Shown piece by piece: positions 28,279-37,638 of a stretch of DNA of 64,000 bases (position 1 is the stretch's first letter; each line of letters begins with the position of its first letter). The position numbers and the translations under genes were made by a program. The notes under the pieces are model-generated. The model was not told where the DNA came from. It worked only from the letters and a program-made list of their open reading frames with translations, and made no database searches. The stretch is from assembly GCA_020638555.1 (NCBI GenBank), contig JACKII010000001.1, positions 1 through 64,000 on the forward strand, given 5' to 3'. Origin of the DNA: Alphaproteobacteria bacterium. Its GTDB lineage: Bacteria; Pseudomonadota; Alphaproteobacteria; Bin95.

Positions 28279-28292
28279 TTGATTTAAATCAA
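28279..28292. promoter_or_regulatory. Perfect FNR/CRP-type box
   Basis: TTGATTTAAATCAA, a perfect match to the FNR-type consensus TTGAT-N4-ATCAA, 102 bp before the ATG at 28395. If centred at -41.5 it would place the transcript start near 28327, with a TAAATT-like -10 at about 28313. This suggests oxygen- or FNR/FixK-dependent control of the downstream exported proteins. Confidence 0.65.
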
Positions 28293-28394
28293 GGAAATGC
28301 AACTTTATGCATGTAAATTGAATATTAGCTCTGGTTGGAGGTCCACGGGTCCGTGTGGTTGCGGATCCGCGTATTCGGCACAAAGGAAAGCGAA

Positions 28395-29561
28395 ATGAGC
28401 ATGGGTGCAACGAAGAAAGCCCGTTGGGCTTCGTCTTGGCGCTCCGGGTGTGCGGTTGCGGCACTGGGATTGGCACTGGCCGCGGCGCCGGTGGGCGCGG
28501 TGCTGGCTGCCGGCCAGGGAGCCGGCGCGCAACAGGGCGGTGGCCATGGCGCGGCCGGCAAGGGCATGAGCGGTCAGAAGGGCAAAGGCTCCGACCAGAT
28601 GACCCACGGCAAGGGCGGCAAGAGCCTGAGCGACATTTTCCGTGAAGTTACGGGAGAAGAGGACGACTCGGATCGGCCGTCATGGGCCGGGACGCCGGGC
28701 GGCAAGGATGGCGCCGGTGGCGGCAAGCCCTCGATCGCCAGTTCGAAGCGCGGCGACCTGTTCGGCGACCTGTGGGTGATCCTGCGCGATTCGAACGGCG
28801 TGCCGATCCTCACGCCCGAAGGGTTCGTGCAGCCGCTCGACGCCAATGGCGACCCGATCCCGCTCGACGCCGAAGGCGCGCCGGTCGACGAGTCGCTGGT
28901 GGTGGAGGTCGAACTCGGCCGCCTGAATGTCGGCCGCGCGCCGACCCAGGTGCTGGACCGCCGCGCCGACGAGGTGGTGGCGCTCCTGAACAGCGCGACC
29001 GATATCGCGCTCGATCCCGCCGGCCGGCTGGTCCTGACGGTGGATGGCGTTGCGCAGACGATCGATTCGCCGCTGGAAAATCTGGCGATCTATGTGGCGC
29101 TGATGACCACCGGCTCGATCCCGGACGTGAGCGACCTGCCGGGCGATGCGTTCGACTTCATGGTCGATGGCCAATTCACCATCAAGGATGTCGAGGCGGC
29201 GGCCGCGTTCCTGGCGGCGGCAACCGACAAGAGCAGCGCCTTCACCTCCGATGAAATCGCCTACATCAACGCTTTCCTGGACATCAACACGAAGAAGGTC
29301 GGTGACGTCGTCTACACCGACATGAACTTCAGCACCTTCACCTATGACCGGTCCACCACCTTTGACGGCGTGACAGCGGTGGTGCTGATCGAACAGGCGG
29401 ACGGCTCGTTCAAGCCGACCGAGGTCGACATCTACGAGGCGGTGTTCGCCGACGTCAACGCCACCGCATCGGGCTCGCTGGACGCCTTCACCCAGGCGGC
29501 GGACGATGCCCGCCTGGTGATCGACTATCTGCACGAGTACGCGGTGCCGGTGTCGCAGTAA
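28395..29561 (+). CDS. Exported protein of unknown function, Gly/Lys-rich N-terminus
   Basis: 388 residues from an ATG preceded by AAAGGAAAG. Signal peptide: AVAALGLALAAAPVGAVLAA. The mature start is low complexity (GAGAQQGGGHGAAGKGMSGQ) and the rest is a compact acidic region with SLSDIFREVTGEEDDSDRPS, SNGVPILTPEGFVQPLDANG and FTSDEIAYINAFLDINTKKV. No family recognised. It lies downstream of a perfect FNR-type box and upstream of a second Gly/His-rich exported protein, so the two may be co-expressed. Confidence 0.75.
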   Translation: MSMGATKKARWASSWRSGCAVAALGLALAAAPVGAVLAAGQGAGAQQGGGHGAAGKGMSGQKGKGSDQMTHGKGGKSLSDIFREVTGEEDDSDRPSWAGTPGGKDGAGGGKPSIASSKRGDLFGDLWVILRDSNGVPILTPEGFVQPLDANGDPIPLDAEGAPVDESLVVEVELGRLNVGRAPTQVLDRRADEVVALLNSATDIALDPAGRLVLTVDGVAQTIDSPLENLAIYVALMTTGSIPDVSDLPGDAFDFMVDGQFTIKDVEAAAAFLAAATDKSSAFTSDEIAYINAFLDINTKKVGDVVYTDMNFSTFTYDRSTTFDGVTAVVLIEQADGSFKPTEVDIYEAVFADVNATASGSLDAFTQAADDARLVIDYLHEYAVPVSQ

Positions 29562-29650
29562 CCCCGCGCGTCGCACGGGCACGGAGCCGCTTGGCTTCGT
29601 GCCCGGCGGCGGTTTTACGGACTTTTCTTCCTGCCAGGGATCGTTTTGCC

Positions 29651-30016
29651 ATGACCGGTTATGTCTCCCGACGCGCCCTGATCCTGGCCGGCGCCGGCCT
29701 TTTGGGCGCTGCCGTCGCGGCGCCGTCCGCAATGGCGCAGAACCACACCTCCGGCGGCGGCGGACATGGCGGCGGGGCCGGACGCGGTGGGGCCGGACGC
29801 GGCGGCACGGGCGGCAGCCCTTCCGGCGGCCACGACTCGGACACCCACACGGGCGAAGAACACACCGACGAGGGCCATACCGAGGGCGACCACGCCGACA
29901 AGATCGACGAAGGCGGCAAGGGCAAGGGGCCGAAATACCGGGGCGGCCGCGACGTCAGCCACCCGTCCGAGCGCATGGGGCATTCGCTCGAAGACCGGGT
30001 GTTGCGCAAGGAATAG
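29651..30016 (+). CDS. Exported Gly/His-rich small protein
   Basis: 121 residues. A Tat-like signal (SRRALILAGAGLLGAAVAAP, cut probably after AMAQ) precedes a glycine repeat region (GGGGHGGGAGRGGAGRGGTG) and an Asp/Glu/His/Thr-rich tract (HTGEEHTDEGHTEGDHADKI). The tail is charged (HSLEDRVLRKE). His/acid-rich tracts of this kind may bind metal ions, but that is inference. It shares its Gly/His-rich style with the preceding gene. Confidence 0.65.
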   Translation: MTGYVSRRALILAGAGLLGAAVAAPSAMAQNHTSGGGGHGGGAGRGGAGRGGTGGSPSGGHDSDTHTGEEHTDEGHTEGDHADKIDEGGKGKGPKYRGGRDVSHPSERMGHSLEDRVLRKE

Positions 30017-30085
30017 GCCGGGACCGCCTCCGGCGAGGCGAGTCAGGCGGCGGGGGCCTTGGGGCTGGCGGCGGCGCAACCGGCC

Positions 30086-31624
30086 CTACATGGTCGCGCC
30101 GATCTGCCAGGGGATGAACTCCGCGTCGCCGAAGCCCTGGGCCTCGCTCTTGGTCTGGGCGCCGGAGGCGACCTCCATCCAGCGGGCGAAGATTTCCTCG
30201 CCCACCTCCTGCACGGTCTTTTCGCCGTCGGCGATGGTGCCGCAATTGACGTCCATGTCCTCTTCGATGTGCCGGTACATGGCCGTGTTCGTGGCGAGTT
30301 TCAGGCTCGGCACCGGCTTGTTGCCATAGACGCTGCCGCGGCCGGTGGTGAAGGTCACCAGATTGGCGCCGCTCGCCACCTGGCCGGTGATCGAGGTCGG
30401 ATCGTAACCGGGCGAGTCCATGAAGACGAAGCCCTTGGCCGTCGCCGGCTCGCCGTATTTGTAGACGCCGGTCAGGTTGGTGGTGCCGCCCTTGGCCGCC
30501 GCGCCCAGCGACTTCTCCAGGATGGTGGTGAGCCCGCCCGCCTTGTTGCCGGGCGAGGGGTTGTTGTTCATCTCGCCGCCATTGCGCTCGCAATAATCCT
30601 CCCACCAGCGGATGCGCTCGATCAGCCGGTTCGCCACTTCCTCGGAGACGGCGCGGCGGGTGAGCAGGTGTTCGGCGCCATAGATTTCCGGCGTCTCCGC
30701 CAAAATGCCCTGGCCGCCATGGCGCACCAGAATGTCGGTGGCGGCGCCCAGCGCCGGGTTGGCGGTGATGCCGGAATAGCCGTCGGAGCCGCCGCATTGC
30801 AGCGCCACCGACAGGTGCGAGGCATCGACGGTCTCGCGCCTTGCCTTGTCGGCCTCCGGCGCCATCTCCTCCAGCATGGCCTTGCCCCAGTCCACCGTCT
30901 TGCGGGTGCCGCCGGCGTTCTGGATGTTCATGGTCTGGAAGGTGGGGCCGCGCTCGATGCCATAGGCCTCCAGCAGGAAGTCGATCTGGTTCACCTCGCA
31001 GCCAAGGCCGACCATCAGCACGCCGCCGAAATTCGGGTGGCGGGCATGGCCCCAGAGCACCCGTTGCAGATTGTCATAGCCCTCGCCCGCGCCGGCCATG
31101 CCGCAGCCGGTGGAGTGGGTCAGCGCCACGACGCCGTCGATATGGGGGAAGCGCTCCCGGAAGTCCGGCGTCTGCACCGCCTGGGCGATGAAGCGGGCCG
31201 CACTGGCCGAGCAGTTGACGCTGGTCAGCACGCCCAGATAGTTGCGCGTGCCGACCCGGCCGTTGGCGCGCCTGTAGCCCTGGAAGGTGGCGCGCTCGTG
31301 CGCGGCCAGGAAATTCACCTCGCGCGCGTCCTGGCCGATGGCGTAGTCGCGGGCGAAATCGGCCATGGCACAGTTGTGCTCGTGCACATGGTCGCCGGGC
31401 GCGATTGCCCGCGAGGCGAAGCCGATGATCTGGTTGTATTTGCGCACCGGCTCGCCCTCGGCAATCGCCACGGTCGCGATCTTGTGGCCGGCGGGCACCG
31501 CGGCGCCGGTGGTGACCGCCTCGACCGGAGTGCCGGGCAGGATGTCGGCACGGGCGACGACGACATTGTCGGCGGCGTTCAGGCGCAGGAAGATCGGCGG
31601 GGTGGCGGACAGAGCGGTAGACAT
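30086..31624 (-). CDS. Altronate/galactarate dehydratase family (UxaA-type) enzyme
   Basis: 512 residues, one-piece UxaA/GarD architecture. An N-terminal SAF domain (about 1-90, DHVHEHNCAMADFARDY) is followed by the catalytic domain: NGRVGTRNYLGVLTSVNCSA, HSTGCGMAGAGEGYDNLQRV, VGLGCEVNQIDFL, GGSDGYSGITANPALG and NPSPGNKAGGLTTI. Members dehydrate sugar acids such as D-altronate with iron; the true substrate is not fixed by sequence. The ATG before STALSATPP is used. It is divergent from the SulP gene. Confidence 0.88.
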   Translation of the reverse strand: MSTALSATPPIFLRLNAADNVVVARADILPGTPVEAVTTGAAVPAGHKIATVAIAEGEPVRKYNQIIGFASRAIAPGDHVHEHNCAMADFARDYAIGQDAREVNFLAAHERATFQGYRRANGRVGTRNYLGVLTSVNCSASAARFIAQAVQTPDFRERFPHIDGVVALTHSTGCGMAGAGEGYDNLQRVLWGHARHPNFGGVLMVGLGCEVNQIDFLLEAYGIERGPTFQTMNIQNAGGTRKTVDWGKAMLEEMAPEADKARRETVDASHLSVALQCGGSDGYSGITANPALGAATDILVRHGGQGILAETPEIYGAEHLLTRRAVSEEVANRLIERIRWWEDYCERNGGEMNNNPSPGNKAGGLTTILEKSLGAAAKGGTTNLTGVYKYGEPATAKGFVFMDSPGYDPTSITGQVASGANLVTFTTGRGSVYGNKPVPSLKLATNTAMYRHIEEDMDVNCGTIADGEKTVQEVGEEIFARWMEVASGAQTKSEAQGFGDAEFIPWQIGATM

Positions 31625-31935
31625 GGCGGTGTTCTCCCAGAACATGCCGGACGCCGCGCGGCGCGGCGACCGGTGAGGCTTATCGTTTCGCACGCGGATT
31701 TTAGCACGCCGCCGCACGGCCGGTTCGATTTTGCCGCCATGCGAACACGGGCTGCGCCGATATGTTGCGTTGCAACGTAAGGACGGACTGATAGCCTGAC
31801 CAACTTATTGGCTTTTCGGACATATTTCCAGAAAATCGCCGGTCGGGATGCGGCCCGGGATATGTCGCGCCGCAACAAACCCCATTCCCCGCGCTTCGAA
31901 CGGCTGCCCGTCCGGGTGGCGATGGAGAGTGATTC
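31625..31935. promoter_or_regulatory. Divergent uxaA-like/sulP promoter region with palindrome
   Basis: About 310 bp between two divergent genes. At 31768-31777 lies the perfect palindrome CGTTGCAACG, extended to an imperfect 16-mer TTGCGTTGCAACGTAA. It could be an operator for a LacI/GntR-type regulator of either gene. No gene is seen in the gap. Confidence 0.4.
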
Positions 31936-33426
31936 TTGCAATCGGATGTCCTGTTCGCCCTCAAGACGGAATGGCTGGGCAATATCCGCGGCGATGTCCT
32001 GTCGGGGCTGGTCGTGGCGCTGGCCCTGATCCCGGAGGCGATCGCGTTCTCCATCATTGCCGGGGTCGATCCGAAGATTGGCCTCTATGCGTCGTTTTCC
32101 ATCGCGGTCGTGACCGCCATTGTCGGCGGCCGGCCCGGCATGATCTCCGCCGCGACGGCGGCGACGGCGGTGCTGATGGTGACGCTGGTGCGCGACCACG
32201 GCCTGCAATACCTGCTGGCGGCGACGGTGCTGGCCGGTGTGCTCCAGATCGCCGCCGGCGCCCTCAGGCTCGGCAATCTGATGCGCTTCGTCTCGCGCTC
32301 GGTGATGACCGGGTTCGTCAACGCGCTGGCGATCCTGATCTTCATGGCCCAGCTGCCGGAACTGATCGGCGTTCCCTGGCTCACCTATGTCATGGTGGCC
32401 GCCGGACTGGCGATCATCTACCTGTTCCCGCGCCTGACCAAGGCGGTGCCCTCGCCGCTGATCTGCATTCTGGTGCTGACCGCGGCGGCAATGGGCCTGG
32501 GGCTCGACCTGCGCACGGTCGGCGACATGGGCGAACTGCCCTCGACGCTGCCGGTGTTTCTGATCCCGGACATTCCGTGGACGCTGGAGACCCTGCTGAT
32601 CGTCCTGCCCTATTCGGTGGCGGTGGCGGCGGTGGGCCTGCTCGAGTCGCTGATGACCGCCTCCATCGTCGACGACCTGACGGACACGCCCAGCAACAAG
32701 AACCGGGAATGCGTCGGCCAGGGCATCGCCAACGCGGCGACCGGCTTTATCGGCGGCATGGCCGGCTGCGCGATGATCGGCCAGTCGATGATCAACGTGA
32801 AGTCGGGCGGCCGCGGCCGGCTTTCGACCTTTTGCGCCGGTGTGTTTCTGCTGTTCCTGATCGTCGTGCTGGGGGATTGGGTCAAATCCATCCCCATGGC
32901 GGCCCTGGTGGCGATCATGATCATGGTCTCCATCGGCACGTTCAGTTGGTCCTCCATCAAGGCGATGCGCACGCATCCGCGCAGTTCCAGCGTGGTCATG
33001 CTGGCGACCGTGATCGGCGTCATCGCCACCCACAACCTGGCCATCGGCGTCGCCATCGGCGTGCTGCTCTCCGGCCTGTTCTTCGCCTGGAAGATCGCGC
33101 AGATATTCCGGGTGACGTCCGCGCTGTCGGCGGACGGCCGCACGCGGCGCTACAGCGTCGAGGGCCAGTTGTTCTTCGCCTCGGTCGAGGCGTTCAACCG
33201 GGCGTTCGACTTCCGCGAGGCGCTGGAGCGGGTGGTCATCGACGTCAGCCGGGCGCATATCTGGGACGTGTCCAGCGTTGCCGCGCTCGACATGGTCGTG
33301 TTGAAATTCCGCCGCGAAGGCGCGGACGTGGAGATTGTCGGCCTGAACCGCGCCAGCGAAACCCTGGTGGACAAGCTGGCGATCCACGACGAACCGGGCG
33401 CGCTCGATCGGCTGATGGGCCATTGA
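31936..33426 (+). CDS. SulP-family anion transporter with STAS domain
   Basis: 496 residues with a TTG start after GGAGAG. The first 390 residues are a multi-span SLC26/SulP membrane domain ([34 protein letters not shown] region; [40 protein letters not shown]). The C-terminal STAS domain ends with [20 protein letters not shown]. Substrate could be sulfate, bicarbonate or another anion. The next gene, a universal stress protein, starts 3 nt after its stop, so the pair is an operon. Confidence 0.92.
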   Translation: MQSDVLFALKTEWLGNIRGDVLSGLVVALALIPEAIAFSIIAGVDPKIGLYASFSIAVVTAIVGGRPGMISAATAATAVLMVTLVRDHGLQYLLAATVLAGVLQIAAGALRLGNLMRFVSRSVMTGFVNALAILIFMAQLPELIGVPWLTYVMVAAGLAIIYLFPRLTKAVPSPLICILVLTAAAMGLGLDLRTVGDMGELPSTLPVFLIPDIPWTLETLLIVLPYSVAVAAVGLLESLMTASIVDDLTDTPSNKNRECVGQGIANAATGFIGGMAGCAMIGQSMINVKSGGRGRLSTFCAGVFLLFLIVVLGDWVKSIPMAALVAIMIMVSIGTFSWSSIKAMRTHPRSSSVVMLATVIGVIATHNLAIGVAIGVLLSGLFFAWKIAQIFRVTSALSADGRTRRYSVEGQLFFASVEAFNRAFDFREALERVVIDVSRAHIWDVSSVAALDMVVLKFRREGADVEIVGLNRASETLVDKLAIHDEPGALDRLMGH

Positions 33427-33428
33427 GG

Positions 33429-34292
33429 ATGAGCGATTTGACCAATCTGATCGCGTTGATCGACGGATCGATCTATTCGCACAGCGTTTGCGACCATGCC
33501 GCCTGGGCGGCGCGGCGGCTGGAGGCGTCCGTCCGGGTCGTCCATGCCATCGGCCGCCGGGATACGGCGAGCGCGCCGGCGAATCTGAGCGGCAGTATCG
33601 GCCTGGGCGCGCGCACGGCCCTGTTGGAGGAATTGGCGGAACTGGACGCACAGAAGGCCAAGCTGAGCCAGAAGCGCGGCCGCCTGCTGCTGGAGGAGGC
33701 CGAGGCGCGCCTGCGCGAACAGGGCGTCGGCCAGGTCGCCACCCTGTTGCGCAATGGCGACGTGGTGGAAACCGCGCACGAGCTGGAGCCGGAAGCCGAC
33801 CTGTTCGTCATCGGCAAGCGCGGGGAGGCCGCGGATTTCGCCCGGCTGCATCTGGGCTCGAACCTGGAACGGGTGGTGCGCGCGATCCACAAGCCGATCC
33901 TGGTGGCGGCCCGGTCCTTCAAACCGGTCGAGCGGTTCCTGGTCGCCTTCGACGGCGGCACCAGCGCCATGAAGGCGGTGGACCACATCGCCCGCAGCTG
34001 GCTGTTCGCCGGCCTGGACTGCCGCTTGCTGATGGCCGGTGCGGATACGCCGGCGGCGCGCAAGCAACTGGAGGACGCGGCGGCCCTGTTGCGGGCGGCG
34101 GGCTATGCGGTGCAGGCGGATATCGAGCCGGGCGGCGCGGCCGCGGCCATCGCCCGGCGGGTGGAGGCGGACGGGATCGACCTGCTGGTGATGGGCGCCT
34201 ATGGCCATTCCCGCATCCGCAGCATGATCATCGGCTCGACCACGACCGAGATGATCCGGTCCTGCCTCGTCCCGGTCATGCTGTTCCGCTAG
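33429..34292 (+). CDS. Tandem universal stress protein
   Basis: 287 residues with two UspA domains. Domain 1 is preceded by LIALIDGSIYSHSVCDHAAW, contains DLFVIGKRGEAADFARLHLG and a central coiled segment (LDAQKAKLSQKRGRLLLEEA). Domain 2 begins RFLVAFDGGTSAMKAVDHIA and ends with the ATP-binding G-2x-G-9x-G(S/T) motif region LLVMGAYGHSRIRSMIIGST. Cytoplasmic; directly follows the SulP gene, which suggests it regulates or senses for that transporter. Confidence 0.92.
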   Translation: MSDLTNLIALIDGSIYSHSVCDHAAWAARRLEASVRVVHAIGRRDTASAPANLSGSIGLGARTALLEELAELDAQKAKLSQKRGRLLLEEAEARLREQGVGQVATLLRNGDVVETAHELEPEADLFVIGKRGEAADFARLHLGSNLERVVRAIHKPILVAARSFKPVERFLVAFDGGTSAMKAVDHIARSWLFAGLDCRLLMAGADTPAARKQLEDAAALLRAAGYAVQADIEPGGAAAAIARRVEADGIDLLVMGAYGHSRIRSMIIGSTTTEMIRSCLVPVMLFR

Positions 34293-34390
34293 ACCCTGGC
34301 GATAGGGCGACGGGCGCAGGATTGGGTTGCGGTCGGGCGGTATCGCTTTAGCATTCCCGGCCAACACCCAAAACCGGAGGACCACCCGCC

Positions 34391-35110
34391 ATGACCGACT
34401 ACACCCTCGTCACCGGGGCCGCGCGCAATATCGGCCGCGCCATCGCCACCCGCCTGAAGGCGGACGGGCAGAACATCCTGATGCTGGACGTCATGGACCC
34501 CGAGGATCCGAGCCTGGGCGAGTTCCGCAAGACCGACCTTTCCAGCGTCGCCGACACGGCCCAGGCCATGGCCTGGGCGCTGGGCGAGGGCCGGCGCATC
34601 ACCCGCGTCGTCAACTGCGCCGGCGTGGTCGCCACCGGCAAGGTCGAGGACGTGACCGTCGAGGATTACGAGCGGGTCATGGCCGTCAATGTCCGCTCGT
34701 ATATCGAGGTGATGAAGGCGCTGGTGCCCGGCATGAAGGCGGCGGGTTTCGGCCGGGTCGTCAACATCGCCAGCCGCGCCGCACTGGGCTACACCAACCT
34801 GACGGTCTATTCCGCCAGCAAGGCCGCTGTCGTCGGCCTGACCCGCACCTGGGCCAGCGAGCTGGCGCCGCACGGCATCACCGTCAACGCCATCGGCCCC
34901 GGCCCGATCGAGACCGACATGCTGAAAGCCGCGCACAGCCCCGAAACCTATGCGGCCTATGCCAACAAGGTGCCGGTGGGCCGCTTCGGCCGCCCGGAGG
35001 ACATCGCCAATGGCGTCAGCTTCTTCCTGGACGAACGCTCCAGCTTCGTCACCGGCCAGGTGCTGTTCATCTGCGGCGGCCTGACCGTCGGCGGCGCCGG
35101 CGTCGTCTGA
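34391..35110 (+). CDS. SDR-family oxidoreductase
   Basis: 239 residues, classical short-chain dehydrogenase. The cofactor motif is TGAARNIGR (8-16), NAG is replaced by NCAG (75-78), and the catalytic Ser128, Tyr140 and Lys144 are in VVNIASRA and VYSASKAAVVGL. The conserved PGPIETDM follows. Length and motifs fit 3-oxoacyl-ACP-reductase-like enzymes; the substrate is unknown. It is followed 35 bp later by a phytanoyl-CoA dioxygenase gene. Confidence 0.92.
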   Translation: MTDYTLVTGAARNIGRAIATRLKADGQNILMLDVMDPEDPSLGEFRKTDLSSVADTAQAMAWALGEGRRITRVVNCAGVVATGKVEDVTVEDYERVMAVNVRSYIEVMKALVPGMKAAGFGRVVNIASRAALGYTNLTVYSASKAAVVGLTRTWASELAPHGITVNAIGPGPIETDMLKAAHSPETYAAYANKVPVGRFGRPEDIANGVSFFLDERSSFVTGQVLFICGGLTVGGAGVV

Positions 35111-35145
35111 GCCGCGACTGCACAGGGCCATGACGGATTAAGGCC

Positions 35146-35970
35146 ATGACGGATTCCCGCATCGCAGCGGCGGCCGACGCGGTGGCGGAGCAAGGCTTCG
35201 CCATCGTCCCCGACGCCGTGCCGCCCGCCCTCCGCCGCGACCTGATCGCCGGCCTGGAGCGGATCGAACGCGCGCACGGCCACGGCTTCGGCGAGACCGC
35301 GTTCGAGGGCCGGCGCACGGTCCGCATCTACAACCTGCTCCGCTATGGCGCGCCGTTCACGGCGGTGCCGGTGGCGGAGCCGGCGCGCTCCATCGCCGAG
35401 GCGGTGCTGGGCGAGGATTTGCTGCTCTCCTCGCTCTCCGCCATCACGCTGGCGCCGGGCGAGGCGGCGCAGGCGCTGCATTCGGACTCGCAGCTCATCA
35501 GCCTGCGCCGGCCGCATCCCTGCCTGATGCTGAACGCCTTCTGGGTGCTGACCGACTTCACCGAGGCGAACGGCGCGACCCGGATCGTCCCCGGCAGCCA
35601 CAAAAACCCGAAGCCGCCGAAATACGGCGAGACCTACGACACGATCCCGGCGGAGGCGCCGGCGGGCAGCCTGATCCTGTTCGACAGCCAGCTCTGGCAC
35701 GGCGGCGGCGCGAACCGCACCAGCGAGCGGCGCTGGGCGATCTCCAACTATTATTGCGCCGGCTGGGTGCGGCAGCAGGAAAACCCGTTCCTCAGCCTGC
35801 CGGCGGAGACGGTCAGGGGCTTTTCGGAGCCGTTGCAGCGCCTCTGCGGCTATGGTCTCTATCGCGGCCTTTACGGCCATGTGGAGGGTCGCGACCCGCG
35901 GGCGCTGCTGACCGGCGAGCCGGGCCGGCCGAATGTCTGGCAGGAAACCGACGCCCTGTCCGCCCCCTAG
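35146..35970 (+). CDS. Phytanoyl-CoA dioxygenase family protein
   Basis: 274 residues, Fe(II)/2-oxoglutarate oxygenase of the PhyH type. The facial triad is visible as His112-x-Asp114 (ALHSDSQLI) and His185 (LWHGGGANRTSERR); a following Arg would bind 2-oxoglutarate. TDFTEANGATRIVPGSHKNP is the usual core. Such enzymes hydroxylate acyl chains or small natural products; substrate unknown. Probably in one operon with the SDR gene. Confidence 0.9.
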   Translation: MTDSRIAAAADAVAEQGFAIVPDAVPPALRRDLIAGLERIERAHGHGFGETAFEGRRTVRIYNLLRYGAPFTAVPVAEPARSIAEAVLGEDLLLSSLSAITLAPGEAAQALHSDSQLISLRRPHPCLMLNAFWVLTDFTEANGATRIVPGSHKNPKPPKYGETYDTIPAEAPAGSLILFDSQLWHGGGANRTSERRWAISNYYCAGWVRQQENPFLSLPAETVRGFSEPLQRLCGYGLYRGLYGHVEGRDPRALLTGEPGRPNVWQETDALSAP

Positions 35971-36100
35971 GAGCGGACGCATGTTCCGGCAAGGCGGCGG
36001 CTCCTGGCAGGATTTCCCCCTCTCTGCGCACAGGTGGTGTTCGCCGGCGGGGATGTGGCAACGATTGTCCGCGGGCCGCCCGGCGCGTAGATAGCTAGGC

Positions 36101-36274
36101 ATGACCGGAAGCCAACCGACCGACAAGCGGCCGTCCGGGCCGCGCGCCTTGCACCTCTGGCTGCCGCCGCTGGTGCTGGTCGGCCTGGCCTTGCTGGCCG
36201 CCCCGTTTTACAGCCGGGTAATGGAAAACCTGCTGTGGATGGGGCAGACGGTGCGGGCGCTCTGCGGCTTCTGA
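36101..36274 (+). CDS. Small single-pass membrane protein, unknown
   Basis: 57 residues: a polar N-terminus (MTGSQPTDKRPSGPRA), one membrane segment (LHLWLPPLVLVGLALLAAPF) and a short tail ending ALCGF. It lies between the dioxygenase and MFS genes on the same strand, 25 bp before the MFS start, so it is probably cotranscribed. No homology recognised. Confidence 0.5.
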   Translation: MTGSQPTDKRPSGPRALHLWLPPLVLVGLALLAAPFYSRVMENLLWMGQTVRALCGF

Positions 36275-36299
36275 ACCGGATCGGGGAGCGCGAAACGCC

Positions 36300-37523
36300 G
36301 TGCCCACTATGACGACGAACGGACGGCCGCTGATGCTGGTCGTGACCGCCGCGGCGGTGATTGCCCTGCTGTCCATGGGATTGCGCGCGGCCATCCCGCT
36401 CTATCAGGTGCCGATGCTCCAGGATGTCGGCTGGGGCCGCACCGAATTCGCGCTGGCGCTGGCGGTGCAGCAATTGCTGTGGGGCGCGTTTTCGCCGGTG
36501 TTCGGCGGATTTGCCGACAAATACGGCGCCGGCAAGGTGCTGGCCTTCGGCGGCCTGCTCTATGTCGCCGGCCTGGCGCTGATGGGGTTCAGCACCGACC
36601 CGCTGAGCTTCACCATCACCGCCGGCCTGATGGTCGGCAGCGCCCAGGCGGCGGCGGGCATGGGCATCGCCCTCGGCTCGGTCGGGCGCATGGTGCCGCC
36701 CGAGCGCCAATCCTGGGCGTTCGGCCTCGTCACCATGGGCTCGTCCGCCGGCATGCTGGTCATTCTGCCCATCGGCCAGGTGTTTCTGGAGGCGTTCGGC
36801 TGGTCCATGGGCTTCGTCGCCCTGGCGGCGGTCGGCCTGATCATGGTGCCGCTGGCCTTCCTGCTGAGCGGCAAGCCCGCGGGCCCGAGCGTCGGCGCGG
36901 TGGCCGACATGACCATCGGCGCGGCCCTGCGCGAGGCGCTTCGCCATCGCTCCTTCCTGCTGCTGGTAGCGGGATTTTTCGTCTGCGGCTTTCATGTCTC
37001 GTTCATCGGCATCCATCTGCCCGCCTATGTCAGCGATCTGGGCATGCCGCCGGAGACGGGGGCGCTGGCGCTGATGCTGATCGGCGTCGTCAACGTGGTC
37101 AGCGCGTATTTCTCCGGCGTACTCGGCACCCGGTTCCGCAAGACCCGGCTGCTGTCGCTGATCTATCTGAGCCGGGCGGTGTTCATCGTCGCCTTGCTGA
37201 TGGCGCCGCCGACGCAGTTGACGATCTATCTGTTTGCCGCCGGCATGGGCCTGTTCTGGCTCTCGACCGTGCCGCTGACCAGCGGGCTGGTGGCGGTGAT
37301 GTTCGGCACCCGCTACATGACCATGCTGTTCGGCATCGTCTTTTTCGGCCACCAGGTCGGCTCGTTCCTGGGCGTGTATCTGGGCGGGCTGCTGTTCGAC
37401 GAGACCGGCAGCTATGACGTGGTCTGGTGGATGGGCGTCGCGCTCGGCCTGTTCGCGGCCGTGATCCACCTGCCGATCCGCGAGACGCCGGTGCAGCGCC
37501 CGGTGGCCGTGGCGGCGGAATAG
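36300..37523 (+). CDS. MFS transporter
   Basis: 407 residues with about 12 membrane segments. The inter-helix 2-3 motif is GGFADKYGAGKVLAFGG, and GMGIALGSVGRMVPPERQSW is in the 4-5 region. It resembles the monocarboxylate/oxalate-formate-like MFS branch. The GTG at 36300 is listed; an ATG three codons later (36309) is equally possible. Function in transport of a small organic acid is likely but the substrate is unknown. Confidence 0.88.
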   Translation: MPTMTTNGRPLMLVVTAAAVIALLSMGLRAAIPLYQVPMLQDVGWGRTEFALALAVQQLLWGAFSPVFGGFADKYGAGKVLAFGGLLYVAGLALMGFSTDPLSFTITAGLMVGSAQAAAGMGIALGSVGRMVPPERQSWAFGLVTMGSSAGMLVILPIGQVFLEAFGWSMGFVALAAVGLIMVPLAFLLSGKPAGPSVGAVADMTIGAALREALRHRSFLLLVAGFFVCGFHVSFIGIHLPAYVSDLGMPPETGALALMLIGVVNVVSAYFSGVLGTRFRKTRLLSLIYLSRAVFIVALLMAPPTQLTIYLFAAGMGLFWLSTVPLTSGLVAVMFGTRYMTMLFGIVFFGHQVGSFLGVYLGGLLFDETGSYDVVWWMGVALGLFAAVIHLPIRETPVQRPVAVAAE

Positions 37524-37638
37524 GCGGCGCGGCCGCACCGTCCGAGGCCGCACCGTTCGGGGCCGCGGCGGCGGGCCCCTCCCCCCCGCTAACCCCGGAC
37601 GCGTTGCCAAGCGCGTCCGAGCGGGTTTTGATCGGGCC

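Noticed and set aside
30059..31780. Plus-strand open frame of ~570 codons opposite the UxaA-type gene
   Set aside because: The minus strand holds a clear dehydratase; the opposite frame is Arg/His/Ala-rich shadow sequence.
35981..36091. Short frame between the PhyH gene and the small membrane protein
   Set aside because: Arg/Trp-rich, no ribosome site, no recognisable pattern.
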